In this document: positions 14,188-24,000 of the stretch, in pieces
Position numbering within the stretch: the stretch's first letter is position 1
Layout of the letters: each line of letters begins with the position of its first letter
Virus record (IMG/VR): IMGVR_UViG_3300010883_000420
Coordinates: 1 to 25,118 of that record
Origin: a virus
DNA: 25,118 nucleotides
Reading direction: 5' to 3' (one strand)
Notes under the pieces: model-generated
Database searches by the model: none
Told to the model about the DNA's origin: nothing
The model's input: only the letters and a program-made list of their open reading frames with translations
Program-made: the position numbers and the translations under genes

Positions 14188-14433
14188 ATGACCAACGAGG
14201 AAAATGTAAGAAAGGCTGTCCGAAAGGAAATCAAACAAACACTTAAAGAAGACAACATTGCTGTTGACTTAATATCATGGCTAACCAAAAAAATGGGTGT
14301 GTCTATAGAGAAGCGCGCCATGAAAAAACTTGCTGGTGATAAAGTACTTCAAAAGGCTTTGTCCGACATGCGTATTAAACTAAAAGATCTAGGCCACGAT
14401 TCCCCAGGAATGCAGGCACTTCGCAACTTATAG
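14188..14433 (+). CDS. Small helical protein of unknown function
   Basis: An 81-residue protein with no family I can name. I take the ATG at 14188 because AAAGGAG lies eight bases upstream; the in-frame ATG at 14161 overlaps the promoter-like box and has no ribosome site. The sequence is a string of charged amphipathic helices: residues 1-22 (ENVRKAVRKEIKQTLKED), then DLISWLTKKMG, EKRAMKKLAG and ALSDMRIKLKDLG, ending GMQALRNL. The opening resembles the Lys/Glu helices found at the start of other small proteins in this window. It lies 12 nt before the tape measure gene, so it may bind or chaperone the tape measure, but this is inference from position. Confidence 0.6.
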   Translation: MTNEENVRKAVRKEIKQTLKEDNIAVDLISWLTKKMGVSIEKRAMKKLAGDKVLQKALSDMRIKLKDLGHDSPGMQALRNL

Positions 14434-14445
14434 GAAAAATAATAA

Positions 14446-17400
14446 ATGGCTTCAAAGAAAGACTTAGATATTCAAAAGCAAACAACTGCACTCCAAAAGG
14501 AGCAGCTGGCTCTTTTGCAAAAAATATCAGGTCTTGAAAAAAGTATTACCAAAGAAAAGAAAGAAAACAAAATCTTTTCAAAATCAATTGCAGATTTTGA
14601 TAACTCTTCACTACTAGCTGCCCAAGCTAAAGAAAAAGTCGATCAAGGAAGATTAAGTCTTGCTAAGAATATAACTAGTCTTGCCACTATTGAAGCTGAT
14701 ATGATGAAAGAGCTCCAAGCAGGCGCAATAAGCCTAGAATCACTATTTGGAGAGCAAGAAAGCATACTTGTCTCACTTAATGCTCAACACCAAGAGGAAA
14801 TTGATGCCGCAAAAGAACACGGAATAGGCCAAACTGCACTAAACGAACTATTGGTATTCCAGAAAAAAGAACACGACGCCATACAAGGAATAATGACTGA
14901 ACAAGTCGATAAAGCCATAGAACTCAACCAAGAAATGGATAAACAACTTATTACTGGTGAAACCATGCGCGATAGGTTAATGACCCAAAATGATACTCTT
15001 AAAGCTCAGGAAGGGGTACTTGGTGATATACAAAAAGGTGCACAAAAATACATAGGAATATTTACTAATGGACAAGCAGCGTTTGCGTTTATAGATAATA
15101 AATTATTTGAAATGGCAAAAGCAGCTAGAGATTTTGCTCAACAAGTAGGTATAGGATACGCTTCTGCCGCTAAACTACAAGCTTCAGCAACCATTACTGC
15201 AACAAAATATAAGTTAATGGGCATGGAGGTTCAAGACGTTGCTGATGCCCAAAATGAATTACTCCAACTAGGTTATAGTGTCGAAAAAGTAACTGGAAAA
15301 ACTACTGAGTCTGTTGCATTTATGTCAAAAAGATTTGGTGTAGCTACCGCAAGTGCAGCAAAATTAAATAAAATAATGGCAGGTATGTCTGGCCACAGTC
15401 AAGTAGCTGCAGATGCAATGTTAGACCAAGCTGTAGCATTGGCAAAGGCAAATAAAGTTGCACCTGGTGTAGTTATTCAAGAAATGGCTGAAAACTATGG
15501 AGAATTTGCAGCTGCTGGTAAAAAAGGTTTTAAAACCATGACTATGACTGCAATTGCAGCTAAAAAATTAGGTATGTCTATGTCAGAAATTGCTAGTATA
15601 GCTGATGGACTATTAAATATAGAATCATCAATAGAGGCAGAAATGAATGCTCAAGTTATGACCGGTAGATCAATGAACCTAAATAAAGCTAGAGAATTGG
15701 CATTAAATAATGACCTTATTGGTATGACTAAAGAATTAGTTAAACAAATGGGTAGTTATGAAAACTTTTCCCGTATGAATCGTTTAGAACAAGAGGCATA
15801 TGCTCAATCTGTAGGAATGACGAGAACTGATTTAGCAAAAATGCTACAAAATGCAGATAAACTAGAAAGCCTCACTGCTGCTCAAAAAGAACATTACAAC
15901 GAGACAGGAGAAATATTAAAAGATAATGATTCAATACTAACTGCAGAAAATGCAACATTAGCCGCAAGTATTACAACAGGATTAGTAGCAATAGGACAAC
16001 TAGCTGCAAAAGGCGTAGGTTTAACAAAAAACTTATTTTTAGAAAAATCAATTACTAAAGAAAAACAAAAACAATCAAAACCTGGTAAAGGTGGTGGAAC
16101 TCCTGGTAAAGGATTTAATGTAAAATCTGCCTTAAAAGCGGCCGCAGGAATGTTAATAATAGCTGCCGCAATGTTTGTTTTTGCAAAAGCTGCTCAACAG
16201 TTTGGAGACGATATAAATTGGGGTAGTGTAGCAATGGGATCCGGTATACTTATTGTATTAGGCCTAGCCGCCGCATTAATAGGAAATATGTCTTCACAAG
16301 TTATTCAAGGTGCATTAGCAATGGGTATTCTTGGAATAGCTCTTATACCTGCAGCATTTGCATTTAGTCTTTTAGCTGGCGTAGACGCTGGAGCCATAAT
16401 TGCAATGGCAGCCGCAATCATAGTACTTTCAGCAGCTGCACTAATTATTGGATCTATAATGATGTCTGGTGTAGGCGCAGTTGCATTTGCCGCTGGAGCA
16501 GCCGCAATTGCATTATTAGGAATAGCAATTATACCTTTTGCAAGTGCACTAGGTATGTTAAAGGGTGTAGATGTTGAAGGAACAATGTCTGGAATAGTTT
16601 CTTTGGCCATGATTGCTCCATTATTAGCATTAGCTGGTTTTGGTATGACAATGTTAGGATTAGGTACGCTAGGATTTGCAGCTGCAATGTTTTTAATGGC
16701 GCCAGTTATAGGAACAGCATTAGCGTTTTCAGAATTAATGGTTCAATTGGCTCCAAATTTAGCTGCACTCGGTGCAGTTGGTTCTGGTTTATTAGCAATT
16801 GGTCCAGCTTTAGGTTTAATAGGATTAGGTTTAATACCTTTTTCTTATGGATTATTAGCACTTGCAATGACTTCTTCATTTATACCTTTATTGGGTGTAT
16901 TAGGAGAACATATGGCAGTACTAGGACCAGCATTATCTCAATTAGCTTCTGCTGGAGGAAACTTACTACTCATTGGTCCTGGTCTTGCCTTACTTGGCGC
17001 AAGCCTTATACCACTTTCCTTCGGATTATTGGCATTATCATTTGTTTCAGGTATGATTCCAGTTCTTGGACAATTAGCTCCAATACTTTCTGAAATGGCG
17101 CCTGCTTTAGTTGCTTTATCGGCTGCAGGACAAGGAATGTTCTTAATGGGTGCAGGATTTGCAGCATTTGCCGGAGGATTATTACTCATGGTACCTGCAT
17201 TATATGCTCTTATGCCATTGATGCCAACTCTATTATTACTTGGCACACTTGTTGGAGCAATGGGTGGATTAGGTTCGATAATGGGTAGTGGTGGAGGAGA
17301 AGAATCAAGTTCAACAGAATCGGCTGGATCAAAGGATAGCGGTGGAAATACTGAAATAATAGCAAAACTAGACCAATTAATAGCTGTGATACAGCAACCA

Positions 17401-17472
17401 GGTGTTATAAACATGGATGGTAAAAAGGTAGGCGAAGTAATGCATATGGCTAAAGGTTTAACGAGAACATAA
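14446..17472 (+). CDS. Tape measure protein
   Basis: A 1008-residue protein located where a tape measure is expected, after tube and chaperone genes (T4 gp29 is 590). Residues 1-190 are charged coiled-coil helices (DIQKQTTALQKEQLALLQKI at the start); residues 190-540 are helical and Ala/Met/Lys-rich with a soluble tape-like domain; residues about 562-945 are almost wholly hydrophobic Gly/Ala/Leu/Ile, with three roughly 58-residue repeats from residue 768; the C terminus is a short charged helix followed by GVINMDGKKVGEVM, a tail-end motif typical of tape measures. The protein fills the tube lumen, sets tail length and can enter the host membrane at ejection. By the usual ~1.5 angstrom per residue rule, tail length would be near 150 nm (estimate). 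Start at 14446 has AGGA upstream. It ends 1 nt before the next gene. Confidence 0.85.
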   Translation: MASKKDLDIQKQTTALQKEQLALLQKISGLEKSITKEKKENKIFSKSIADFDNSSLLAAQAKEKVDQGRLSLAKNITSLATIEADMMKELQAGAISLESLFGEQESILVSLNAQHQEEIDAAKEHGIGQTALNELLVFQKKEHDAIQGIMTEQVDKAIELNQEMDKQLITGETMRDRLMTQNDTLKAQEGVLGDIQKGAQKYIGIFTNGQAAFAFIDNKLFEMAKAARDFAQQVGIGYASAAKLQASATITATKYKLMGMEVQDVADAQNELLQLGYSVEKVTGKTTESVAFMSKRFGVATASAAKLNKIMAGMSGHSQVAADAMLDQAVALAKANKVAPGVVIQEMAENYGEFAAAGKKGFKTMTMTAIAAKKLGMSMSEIASIADGLLNIESSIEAEMNAQVMTGRSMNLNKARELALNNDLIGMTKELVKQMGSYENFSRMNRLEQEAYAQSVGMTRTDLAKMLQNADKLESLTAAQKEHYNETGEILKDNDSILTAENATLAASITTGLVAIGQLAAKGVGLTKNLFLEKSITKEKQKQSKPGKGGGTPGKGFNVKSALKAAAGMLIIAAAMFVFAKAAQQFGDDINWGSVAMGSGILIVLGLAAALIGNMSSQVIQGALAMGILGIALIPAAFAFSLLAGVDAGAIIAMAAAIIVLSAAALIIGSIMMSGVGAVAFAAGAAAIALLGIAIIPFASALGMLKGVDVEGTMSGIVSLAMIAPLLALAGFGMTMLGLGTLGFAAAMFLMAPVIGTALAFSELMVQLAPNLAALGAVGSGLLAIGPALGLIGLGLIPFSYGLLALAMTSSFIPLLGVLGEHMAVLGPALSQLASAGGNLLLIGPGLALLGASLIPLSFGLLALSFVSGMIPVLGQLAPILSEMAPALVALSAAGQGMFLMGAGFAAFAGGLLLMVPALYALMPLMPTLLLLGTLVGAMGGLGSIMGSGGGEESSSTESAGSKDSGGNTEIIAKLDQLIAVIQQPGVINMDGKKVGEVMHMAKGLTRT
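16747..17268 (+). repeat. Three ~58-residue repeats in the tape measure
   Basis: Repeats start at residues 768 (LAPNLAALGAVGSGLLAIGP), 826 (LGPALSQLASAGGNLLLIGP) and 884 (MAPALVALSAAGQGMFLMGA), spaced exactly 58 residues (174 bp). The first two continue with LIPFSYGLLALA and LIPLSFGLLALS. A weaker related unit may precede them near residue 710. Confidence 0.7.
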
Positions 17473-17473
17473 T

Positions 17474-20400
17474 ATGGCGAAAAAATTTGAAACAGTAAAT
17501 TTAGCATCTTTTTATAAAGATAGTGGAATAGGCCAGACAATTGCTACATCAATACAGCAAGGACCTCAAAAACAAGCTGCCTTATTAGGTATACACGATG
17601 GAATATCAAATATAAATGCTACTGGATTCACACCAAATAGAGAAGCACTAGACCCAACCGAATTTACAGGCATAGGATTACCTGATGTATTTCCAGCCCC
17701 AGCTAGTCCACCTAAAATAGGGTTTTCTCCAGCTGGATTTATATTTTCTCCTGTATTTTTAACACCAACAGTTGCTAATAATATGATACCACCAGCAAAT
17801 AGTGGATTAGGTGTATCAAATAATATGATTTCTCCAGTAAATGCTGGATTAAGTGTATCAAATAATATGAATTCCCCAATAAACGCAGGAATAAGTGTTA
17901 TAAATAATATGGGTAATCCTCCTGGTACAACCCCAAGCGTAGCCAATAACATGGGTAATCCTCCTGGAACTGCTCCATCAGTAGCCAATAATATGCTTCC
18001 ACCAGATCATGGCACAGCTAAATTATTCCTTCATGACGGTATACCAAATATAAATGCATTAGGGTTTACTTTAAATATGAATTCAACCCAGTTTGTAGGG
18101 ATAACTGGTAAAGGAAACAATTTTTCATATAACCATACAGGAAATCAAGGATTAGGACTTATAGGTATTTGGAATGGTTTTAGTGATATTGATGCTGCAG
18201 GATTTATACCAAATAAACATCACCTATCAGTTTCAGACTTTACAGGAGTTGGAGGAGATCCTGGCAATATGACCTTTAATTTTCCTACTCAGGCAAATGG
18301 TGGAGGACAAATTTGGGCATGGAATAGATCAATATATAATGATAAATTTGCCGGACCAGTAGATGGAATAGGAAATCAAAAAGCATCAGGCTTTACATTA
18401 AATAAAACCCACCAATCGCAAACAGATTTTAAAGGAATAGAGGCAGGAATACCATATAGTTATCCTGAAGATATATCTACAAGACAGAGTTATCTTTTTA
18501 ATGATACATTTTATCCTAGTGTAATGGGTAATACATCTGCCCCAACTGCTCCAGGGGCAAAAGACGGGGTAGGACAATCCTTAGAAGGATTTTTTACTGG
18601 CCAAAAAAGTAGGTTTTCAAATAATGATAGCACTGATATTAAATTAGTAGGAAACTTTAAAACACAAGTTGAAGATTTATATAAATCTCTTAACTTAAAG
18701 GACGAAGCACACAACTCAGGATTTTATGGTGATCAGCCATATATAACTAGAGATATTGGTAGTAATTGGAGCCTATTTAGTGACGGTCCTGGACCAGTAC
18801 ACGGCGACACGGCTGTTCGTGGAGGAGTAGGTACTTCACTAAATAGAGCCTTAAAAGATGTTGATAGAATTGGCCAATATATGTTGAGTCCTAATGGGCT
18901 AATATTTATAGCTAAGAATATAGGAATGCAGTTAACTAACCCAAAATGGCAAGGTGCAACAGTACTAGGATTATCTAGAACTAGAATATACCCACTAGGT
19001 TTATCAACAGTTGCTCAAGTAGCAACAAATGCTGCAGGAATACACTTAGTAAGGCACGGCCTAGGACCATTAGAAGGAGACGGTACCCACTACGAAACAA
19101 CGGTAAACGAAATAGGCAGAGATAATTATACCAAAGGTACTGTATATGGGGTAGGCCTAACACGTGGTAAAAGTAGATTATACGCCCTAGCAGACGAAAT
19201 AGGTTCTGGATATTTTGATCCAGCAACTCTAGACAATTCAAAACCTAAAACTGAAGGCGATGGAATATTTGCAAAATTAGGAAGATGGACAAAAAAACAA
19301 CTTCAAAAACTTACTCCTAGTAGAGAAAAAATAGACGTTCTTTCAGGACTACTTGGACCTCATTCTGTTTATGGTATAGGTCGTACAAGAATATTTAGAT
19401 CTAAAGCAGGGTTTGGCGTAGGTCAACATACAAATAATACTGGTACACATGGAGAGTCTGTTTCCTTAACAACCTCTTGGGGAAATAGAGAAGAAACCAT
19501 ATCAGATCCTGCAGCTGGTTTTAGGGCAGATAACCCAAACTTTGGAAATAATGGTTGGACACCTAAAGAAGGCCTTAGATATAGTGACAATAAAAATAGT
19601 GAAGGAAAATTTAAGTCTGAACGATCAGCTGATCTTGAAAAAATAGACCTACAAACTCCCCCAGTACTATTAAATAACGCTGAAACATTAGAAATACCGA
19701 ATATGTCTCACCATTATGAAACTATAGCATATGGAAAAATAAAAGAAATCCAATCAGACCAAGCAGGTACTTCAATAGTTGACTTTAGGACATATTTGGA
19801 TGGTGATAATGCAACTTCAATAACTCCAACAACTGATCAGTGGAATGGTCAAGATAGGGTTACTAGGTTTAGAGAAAATTATGGTAAAAAAGGAAAAAAT
19901 ATTTCAGATAGATATTCCTTACCTGGTGGTTTTGAAACTGTAGGATTATCTGATAGTAGTGTTATTCCAGATACTAATGGTTTTGCAGCACCAGCAAATG
20001 CATTAAATCAACCAGAGGAGGCAGGCAAACAAAACGTTCCATTTGAAGATCTAATACTTTTTCAATTTAAAACACTACAACCAATAAAACATACTGTACA
20101 ATTAAGGGCAATGCTAACAGATTTTACTGATTCGTTAGCACCAGAGTTTGAAGATGTAGGATATATTGGCAGAACTAGTCCAACATTCTTATTTAAAAAA
20201 ATATCTAGATCAACTAAGTTTAGTTTTAAAATGTATGCAATGACTAGGGAAGAGCTAGATGCACAATATATAAGATTAAATAGGTTAATGCAATTAATTT
20301 CTCCAGGATTTACCAATACACATTTACCAATTGGTCCACTACTTAAATTAACGATTGGTAATTATTTTAAAGACATACCAGTTGTTGTTGATAGCTTTGA

Positions 20401-20668
20401 TATATCTATACCTGATAGTTCTCCATGGGACATAGATCCAGGAAGACAATTGCCTCTATACTTAGAAGTTAGTATGGGTTGTAAAGTAATGTTTAATGAA
20501 GCACCAAACTATAATCCTGCAACAGGAGTATTAACAGATCCTAACACTGTAGATACAAATACACCAGCAGCTAACGATTTAGCAGTATTTAGAACAAATA
20601 GTAATTATTTTAATGCAATAAACCAAAATTTTGGCAAAGCAGCTGCTGCCGCTAAAGAAGAAGCATAA
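17474..20668 (+). CDS. Repeat-rich tail/baseplate protein with tube-initiator-like C terminus
   Basis: A 1064-residue protein directly after the tape measure. The N-terminal third is built of repeats: four copies of a DGIxNINAxGFTxN...DFTGI-type unit (near residues 42, 188, 226 and 297) and six 14-residue VxNNMxxP units (100-180). The middle is Gly/Asn/Asp-rich with recurring GLGRTRIY-like segments. Residues about 850-1010 form a recognisable domain: FEDLILFQFKTL, LTDFTDSLAPEFED, YIGRTSPTFLF, FSFKMYAMTREELDAQYIRL, HLPIGPLLKLTIGNYF and a final PLYLEVSMGCKVMF strand. This resembles the tube-like domains of T4 gp48/gp54 and related baseplate proteins at the base of the tube. That role also fits the gene position between tape measure and gp53-like genes. 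Family assignment is tentative. It ends TAATATG, 1 nt before the next start. Confidence 0.6.
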   Translation: MAKKFETVNLASFYKDSGIGQTIATSIQQGPQKQAALLGIHDGISNINATGFTPNREALDPTEFTGIGLPDVFPAPASPPKIGFSPAGFIFSPVFLTPTVANNMIPPANSGLGVSNNMISPVNAGLSVSNNMNSPINAGISVINNMGNPPGTTPSVANNMGNPPGTAPSVANNMLPPDHGTAKLFLHDGIPNINALGFTLNMNSTQFVGITGKGNNFSYNHTGNQGLGLIGIWNGFSDIDAAGFIPNKHHLSVSDFTGVGGDPGNMTFNFPTQANGGGQIWAWNRSIYNDKFAGPVDGIGNQKASGFTLNKTHQSQTDFKGIEAGIPYSYPEDISTRQSYLFNDTFYPSVMGNTSAPTAPGAKDGVGQSLEGFFTGQKSRFSNNDSTDIKLVGNFKTQVEDLYKSLNLKDEAHNSGFYGDQPYITRDIGSNWSLFSDGPGPVHGDTAVRGGVGTSLNRALKDVDRIGQYMLSPNGLIFIAKNIGMQLTNPKWQGATVLGLSRTRIYPLGLSTVAQVATNAAGIHLVRHGLGPLEGDGTHYETTVNEIGRDNYTKGTVYGVGLTRGKSRLYALADEIGSGYFDPATLDNSKPKTEGDGIFAKLGRWTKKQLQKLTPSREKIDVLSGLLGPHSVYGIGRTRIFRSKAGFGVGQHTNNTGTHGESVSLTTSWGNREETISDPAAGFRADNPNFGNNGWTPKEGLRYSDNKNSEGKFKSERSADLEKIDLQTPPVLLNNAETLEIPNMSHHYETIAYGKIKEIQSDQAGTSIVDFRTYLDGDNATSITPTTDQWNGQDRVTRFRENYGKKGKNISDRYSLPGGFETVGLSDSSVIPDTNGFAAPANALNQPEEAGKQNVPFEDLILFQFKTLQPIKHTVQLRAMLTDFTDSLAPEFEDVGYIGRTSPTFLFKKISRSTKFSFKMYAMTREELDAQYIRLNRLMQLISPGFTNTHLPIGPLLKLTIGNYFKDIPVVVDSFDISIPDSSPWDIDPGRQLPLYLEVSMGCKVMFNEAPNYNPATGVLTDPNTVDTNTPAANDLAVFRTNSNYFNAINQNFGKAAAAAKEEA
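17771..18013 (+). repeat. Six 14-residue VxNNMxxP repeats (42-bp units)
   Basis: Units begin at residues 100, 114, 128, 142, 156 and 170 (nucleotides 17771, 17813, 17855, 17897, 17939 and 17981): VANNM, VSNNM, VSNNM, VINNM, VANNM, VANNM, each followed by Pro/Gly/Asn residues. All are in phase; the last unit is cut short at PPDHG. Confidence 0.85.
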
Positions 20669-20669
20669 T

Positions 20670-20978
20670 ATGAACAGATACATAACATCTAAGGTAATTA
20701 GAACAACAAAAGACGAAACAACTAAACATGCAACATCATTTGTACCTAATATAGAAAGAGAAAATACTGACCTATTTATACGCACAAGAGCCGGTGATAG
20801 GCTAGATTTATTGGCTCATGAATTTTATAAGGACGTTACTTTATGGTGGATAATAGCATCAGTAAATAATCTTGGAAAGGGTAGCTTTGCTGTACCTCCA
20901 GGAACAAGACTGCGGGTACCAATGGATATTAATGCAATAATTGAAAAATATAGAGATTTTAATCAAAATAGAAGATAA
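20670..20978 (+). CDS. 53: LysM-like baseplate wedge protein, gp53-like
   Basis: A 102-residue protein starting at 20670, one base after the stop of the preceding gene (TAA T ATG), so probably translated by re-initiation; it lacks its own strong ribosome site. Residues about 40-90 form a LysM-like fold: RTRAGDRLDLLAHEFYKDVT, LWWIIASVNNLGKG, and VPPGTRLRVP, matching the LysM domain of T4 gp53 and P2 gpX-type tail proteins. T4 gp53 is 196 residues, so this is a short version holding mainly the LysM part. LysM domains in contractile tails bind the tube/hub base and perhaps peptidoglycan. It sits just before the hub gene, the order seen in many contractile systems. Confidence 0.78.
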   Translation: MNRYITSKVIRTTKDETTKHATSFVPNIERENTDLFIRTRAGDRLDLLAHEFYKDVTLWWIIASVNNLGKGSFAVPPGTRLRVPMDINAIIEKYRDFNQNRR

Positions 20979-20993
20979 AATATATTCAGTTTT

Positions 20994-21002
20994 ATATTTA
21001 TT
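20994..21002 (+). promoter_or_regulatory. Weak candidate late-promoter box upstream of the hub gene
   Basis: ATATTTATT resembles the recurrent box but lacks the 3' TATA. It lies 25 nt before the hub ATG in a 40-nt gap. Confidence 0.35.
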
Positions 21003-21018
21003 GCAAAGGAGAAATTAA

Positions 21019-24000
21019 ATGTCTTTATTAGGTTCAAATATGGCTGGTGGCGTACGCTCTGAACTGTGTAGGCGAGCCAAAATAATACCAAATGGATATG
21101 GTCCATGGACACATGCACGTATTCCTTGGGCCCGATTTTCTCCAGCTGTACACCACGGTGACACAGACGCAGAACAATTAAGACAATCACATATAATTTT
21201 TGGTGGAAACCTAACCAATTTAGAAAAAAGTTATAAAACAAACAAAACTACTAGAATGGGCCCATATTCAAATAACTACATGGATATTAAAGACGGCCAA
21301 TCAGCTGGTAGCAACAGAAACAATCCAAGGCCCGGACTTACAGGTGTTAAAGTTGAAGAAAAAGGTACACTTGGTGGTATTAAAAAAGTAACTGTTAATT
21401 TAACAATTTGGGATAAAGCAACATTAAATTCAATGCAATATTCATTATTTGCATTAGGAAAACATGCATTAATAGAATATGGTTGGAATATAGATACTAC
21501 TGGAGATCTAGTTACTACAAATCTAGGAAAATCTATAACAGATATTTCTAAAACAGACTCAGATTTTCTTTGTAAAGTAAGAACAAAACAAAGTGCTCAC
21601 AATTTTTGTTATGATGCAATTAGAGGAATAATTAGTAATTTTAACTGGAGTATAAATGATAATGGTGGATTTGACTGTACAGTTGAACTAACATCTAAAG
21701 GAACAACTTTTCTTTCAACACCAACTGAAACTGCAACAATGCATAGTGGTTGTGATGAAGATCCAGATGATGAAGATTCAGAACAAGATAAAGTTCACAG
21801 ACCCAACATGGAGCAACCTTTATATTTTTTAAGGCAAGCTTTAAGGGTAACCCATGAAAATTCTCAGGCAGTTAGAAATTCTAATGGTGCACCAATAGGA
21901 ATGGCTGCTCTTTTTGATAAAGAACTAAGTGCACTAGAATGGATAGGTTCTTTTTTTGGAGAACCATCTAACGAAGAATTAGACTTCTATGTTAGTTGGG
22001 ATTATTTTGAAGAATACATTGTCAATAGAAAACTAGCCCCAATATATTCAGCAGCAGTTTCACAAACTGCAGCCGCTGGAAATGCAGGATTAGAAACATC
22101 CGCAACTAATCCAGGCGTAGATAGTTGTAGTGGTAATTCAGATTCTAATCCTCAAATGTTTAAGTCTGCTTATGAAGCTGCAAAAACTGGAATGGATGAG
22201 CACCCAAGAGGAGATTCAGCAGTATATTCTCTTGATAGTAGAGGAACAGTAGTAAGAAATTCTCCTTTTCTAATATCGGCTGATCCCGGAAAGGTATTAT
22301 TACCTAGACAAGAACATTGGGTTCTTCACCCGTCATCTATAACAAGTATAGGGCAATTTGGAGCATTTATACAGGGTGTAGTTGCATATGCTGGAGAATA
22401 TGTAAAAGAGAGAATTAGCTCCATCACCCTCAAGAATATGACTGGAAATCACGGAAAAGCTAAAAAGGCTGCAGAAAAAGCCCAAGACAGTGCAAAAGAC
22501 GAAGCTTTAGATAAAGCAGCAAGAGAAGCAAATGTAAATGGGTCGACAGCAAAAACATTAGATGACTTTAAACCATTTGACTACAAATATGAAACCCAAT
22601 CTCTTTCAAACGGAGCAGGTTCTTCAGGTGAAGGTTTATTAAGTAATGTATTACTAAATGTAGCGTTTATAGAAGATGTTTGCAACGAAGCTAAATCTTT
22701 AGATGACTTTATGGATAAAATATTAGAAGGTATTCAAGCATCTTGTGGAGATATTTGGGACCTAGTATTAGTTGAAGACCCTGATAATCCTCAAGTAGTT
22801 AGGGTTATCGATAGAAATATGGTAAAGCAATCTAAAAAGGTTAAAGGTTTTCACTTTCCAGGTATTGGTAGAAAATCAATATGTAGAACTATAGATATGC
22901 AAACAGATATAGATTCTAAAATGGCTGCGATGATGATGTATGGTAGTAATAAATCTCAACAAACAAATGCCGGACAACCAATGGGTGGGGCATCTTCAAA
23001 TGAATATAGATTATTTAATCATAAAACTAAAGATTTAGTTATGGATGGTATAATTTTACCAGACTCTAAAGCCCAAACGGTAGGTGTAGATTGTTGTGCA
23101 GATACAATTGCAACAGACATAAACGCATTAAGGGACGCGTGGACAGGATATTATAAAAGTGCTTCTGAAATTGCAGATGAAGTAAATGAAGACAGTATAG
23201 AAGGTATGGTCACAGCCATGAGAAAGTTGTTAAATATGGCTTCTCCTGACCAAGCGTTACCCACAGAAGAAACTCCAGGTGCTGGTGTTGTACCATATAC
23301 TGCTGGTGATGAAATAATAACTGTACCATTAAAGGTATCGCTAGTAATAGACGGCATCTCAGGCCTAAGATGGGGAAATTATATAGGTTTTACTTCAGAT
23401 ACAGAAATACCTAATAGATATACTTCAGGAAAACATGGTTCATCCTTTCAAATAGTTGGTATTGACCATGAAATCACAACCGGTGATTGGACAACTTCTA
23501 TTAGAACAGTGATGAGGCCTGGTAGTTGTGATGGTAAAGGAATAAATAATTGCACCGGTAATCAGGGAAATCTTCCATCAGAAATAATGCCAACTACTGA
23601 AACTGTAATTTTTGATCTTATACCACTTATTCCTCCAACCACTATAAATCAAAGAAAAGAAGAAGAAGATGAGTTTGAAATAACCCCATTACCTATGCTT
23701 GGAATGGAGCCTTTATCAGTTGAAACAAATATGGATATAGAAAAAGCAAAGTGTCCATGTGAAGACGGTAGTCACCACCAAGATTGCTGCAATGAACCAG
23801 TATCAAGTGACGATGAAGATGATGATACTATATTAACAAATGTAGTTGTTGACACTGATAAACTTCCTAAAAAAGGTTGTCAATGTCCAGATGGAGAATT
23901 TAGTCCAGAGTGTTGTGAAAACCAAGAACCAGAACCATCAGACATAGATCCTGCAGCATGTGAAGATCCAGATCCTATTCCTGAACCAGGAAAAATAGAA

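Noticed and set aside
14446-17472. Multi-spanning membrane transporter instead of tape measure
   Set aside because: The hydrophobic block could suggest a membrane protein, but the N-terminal coiled coil, C-terminal DGKKVGEV motif and position after tube and chaperone genes fit a tape measure.
16938-17540. Minus-strand ORF of 200 codons opposite the tape measure end
   Set aside because: It mirrors the Gly/Ala/Leu-rich coding strand, giving a Pro/Ala/Ile/Asn-rich translation with no motif; no ribosome site. It is a composition artefact.
17566-17988. Minus-strand ORF of 140 codons opposite the 14-residue repeats
   Set aside because: Its apparent repeats are just the complement of the VxNNM array; no start context and no recognisable family.
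2747-21002. ATATTTATATA boxes as minus-strand T4-type late promoters (TATAAATA reversed)
   Set aside because: No minus-strand genes are supported, and the boxes lie consistently just upstream of + strand genes, so an antisense role is not favoured.
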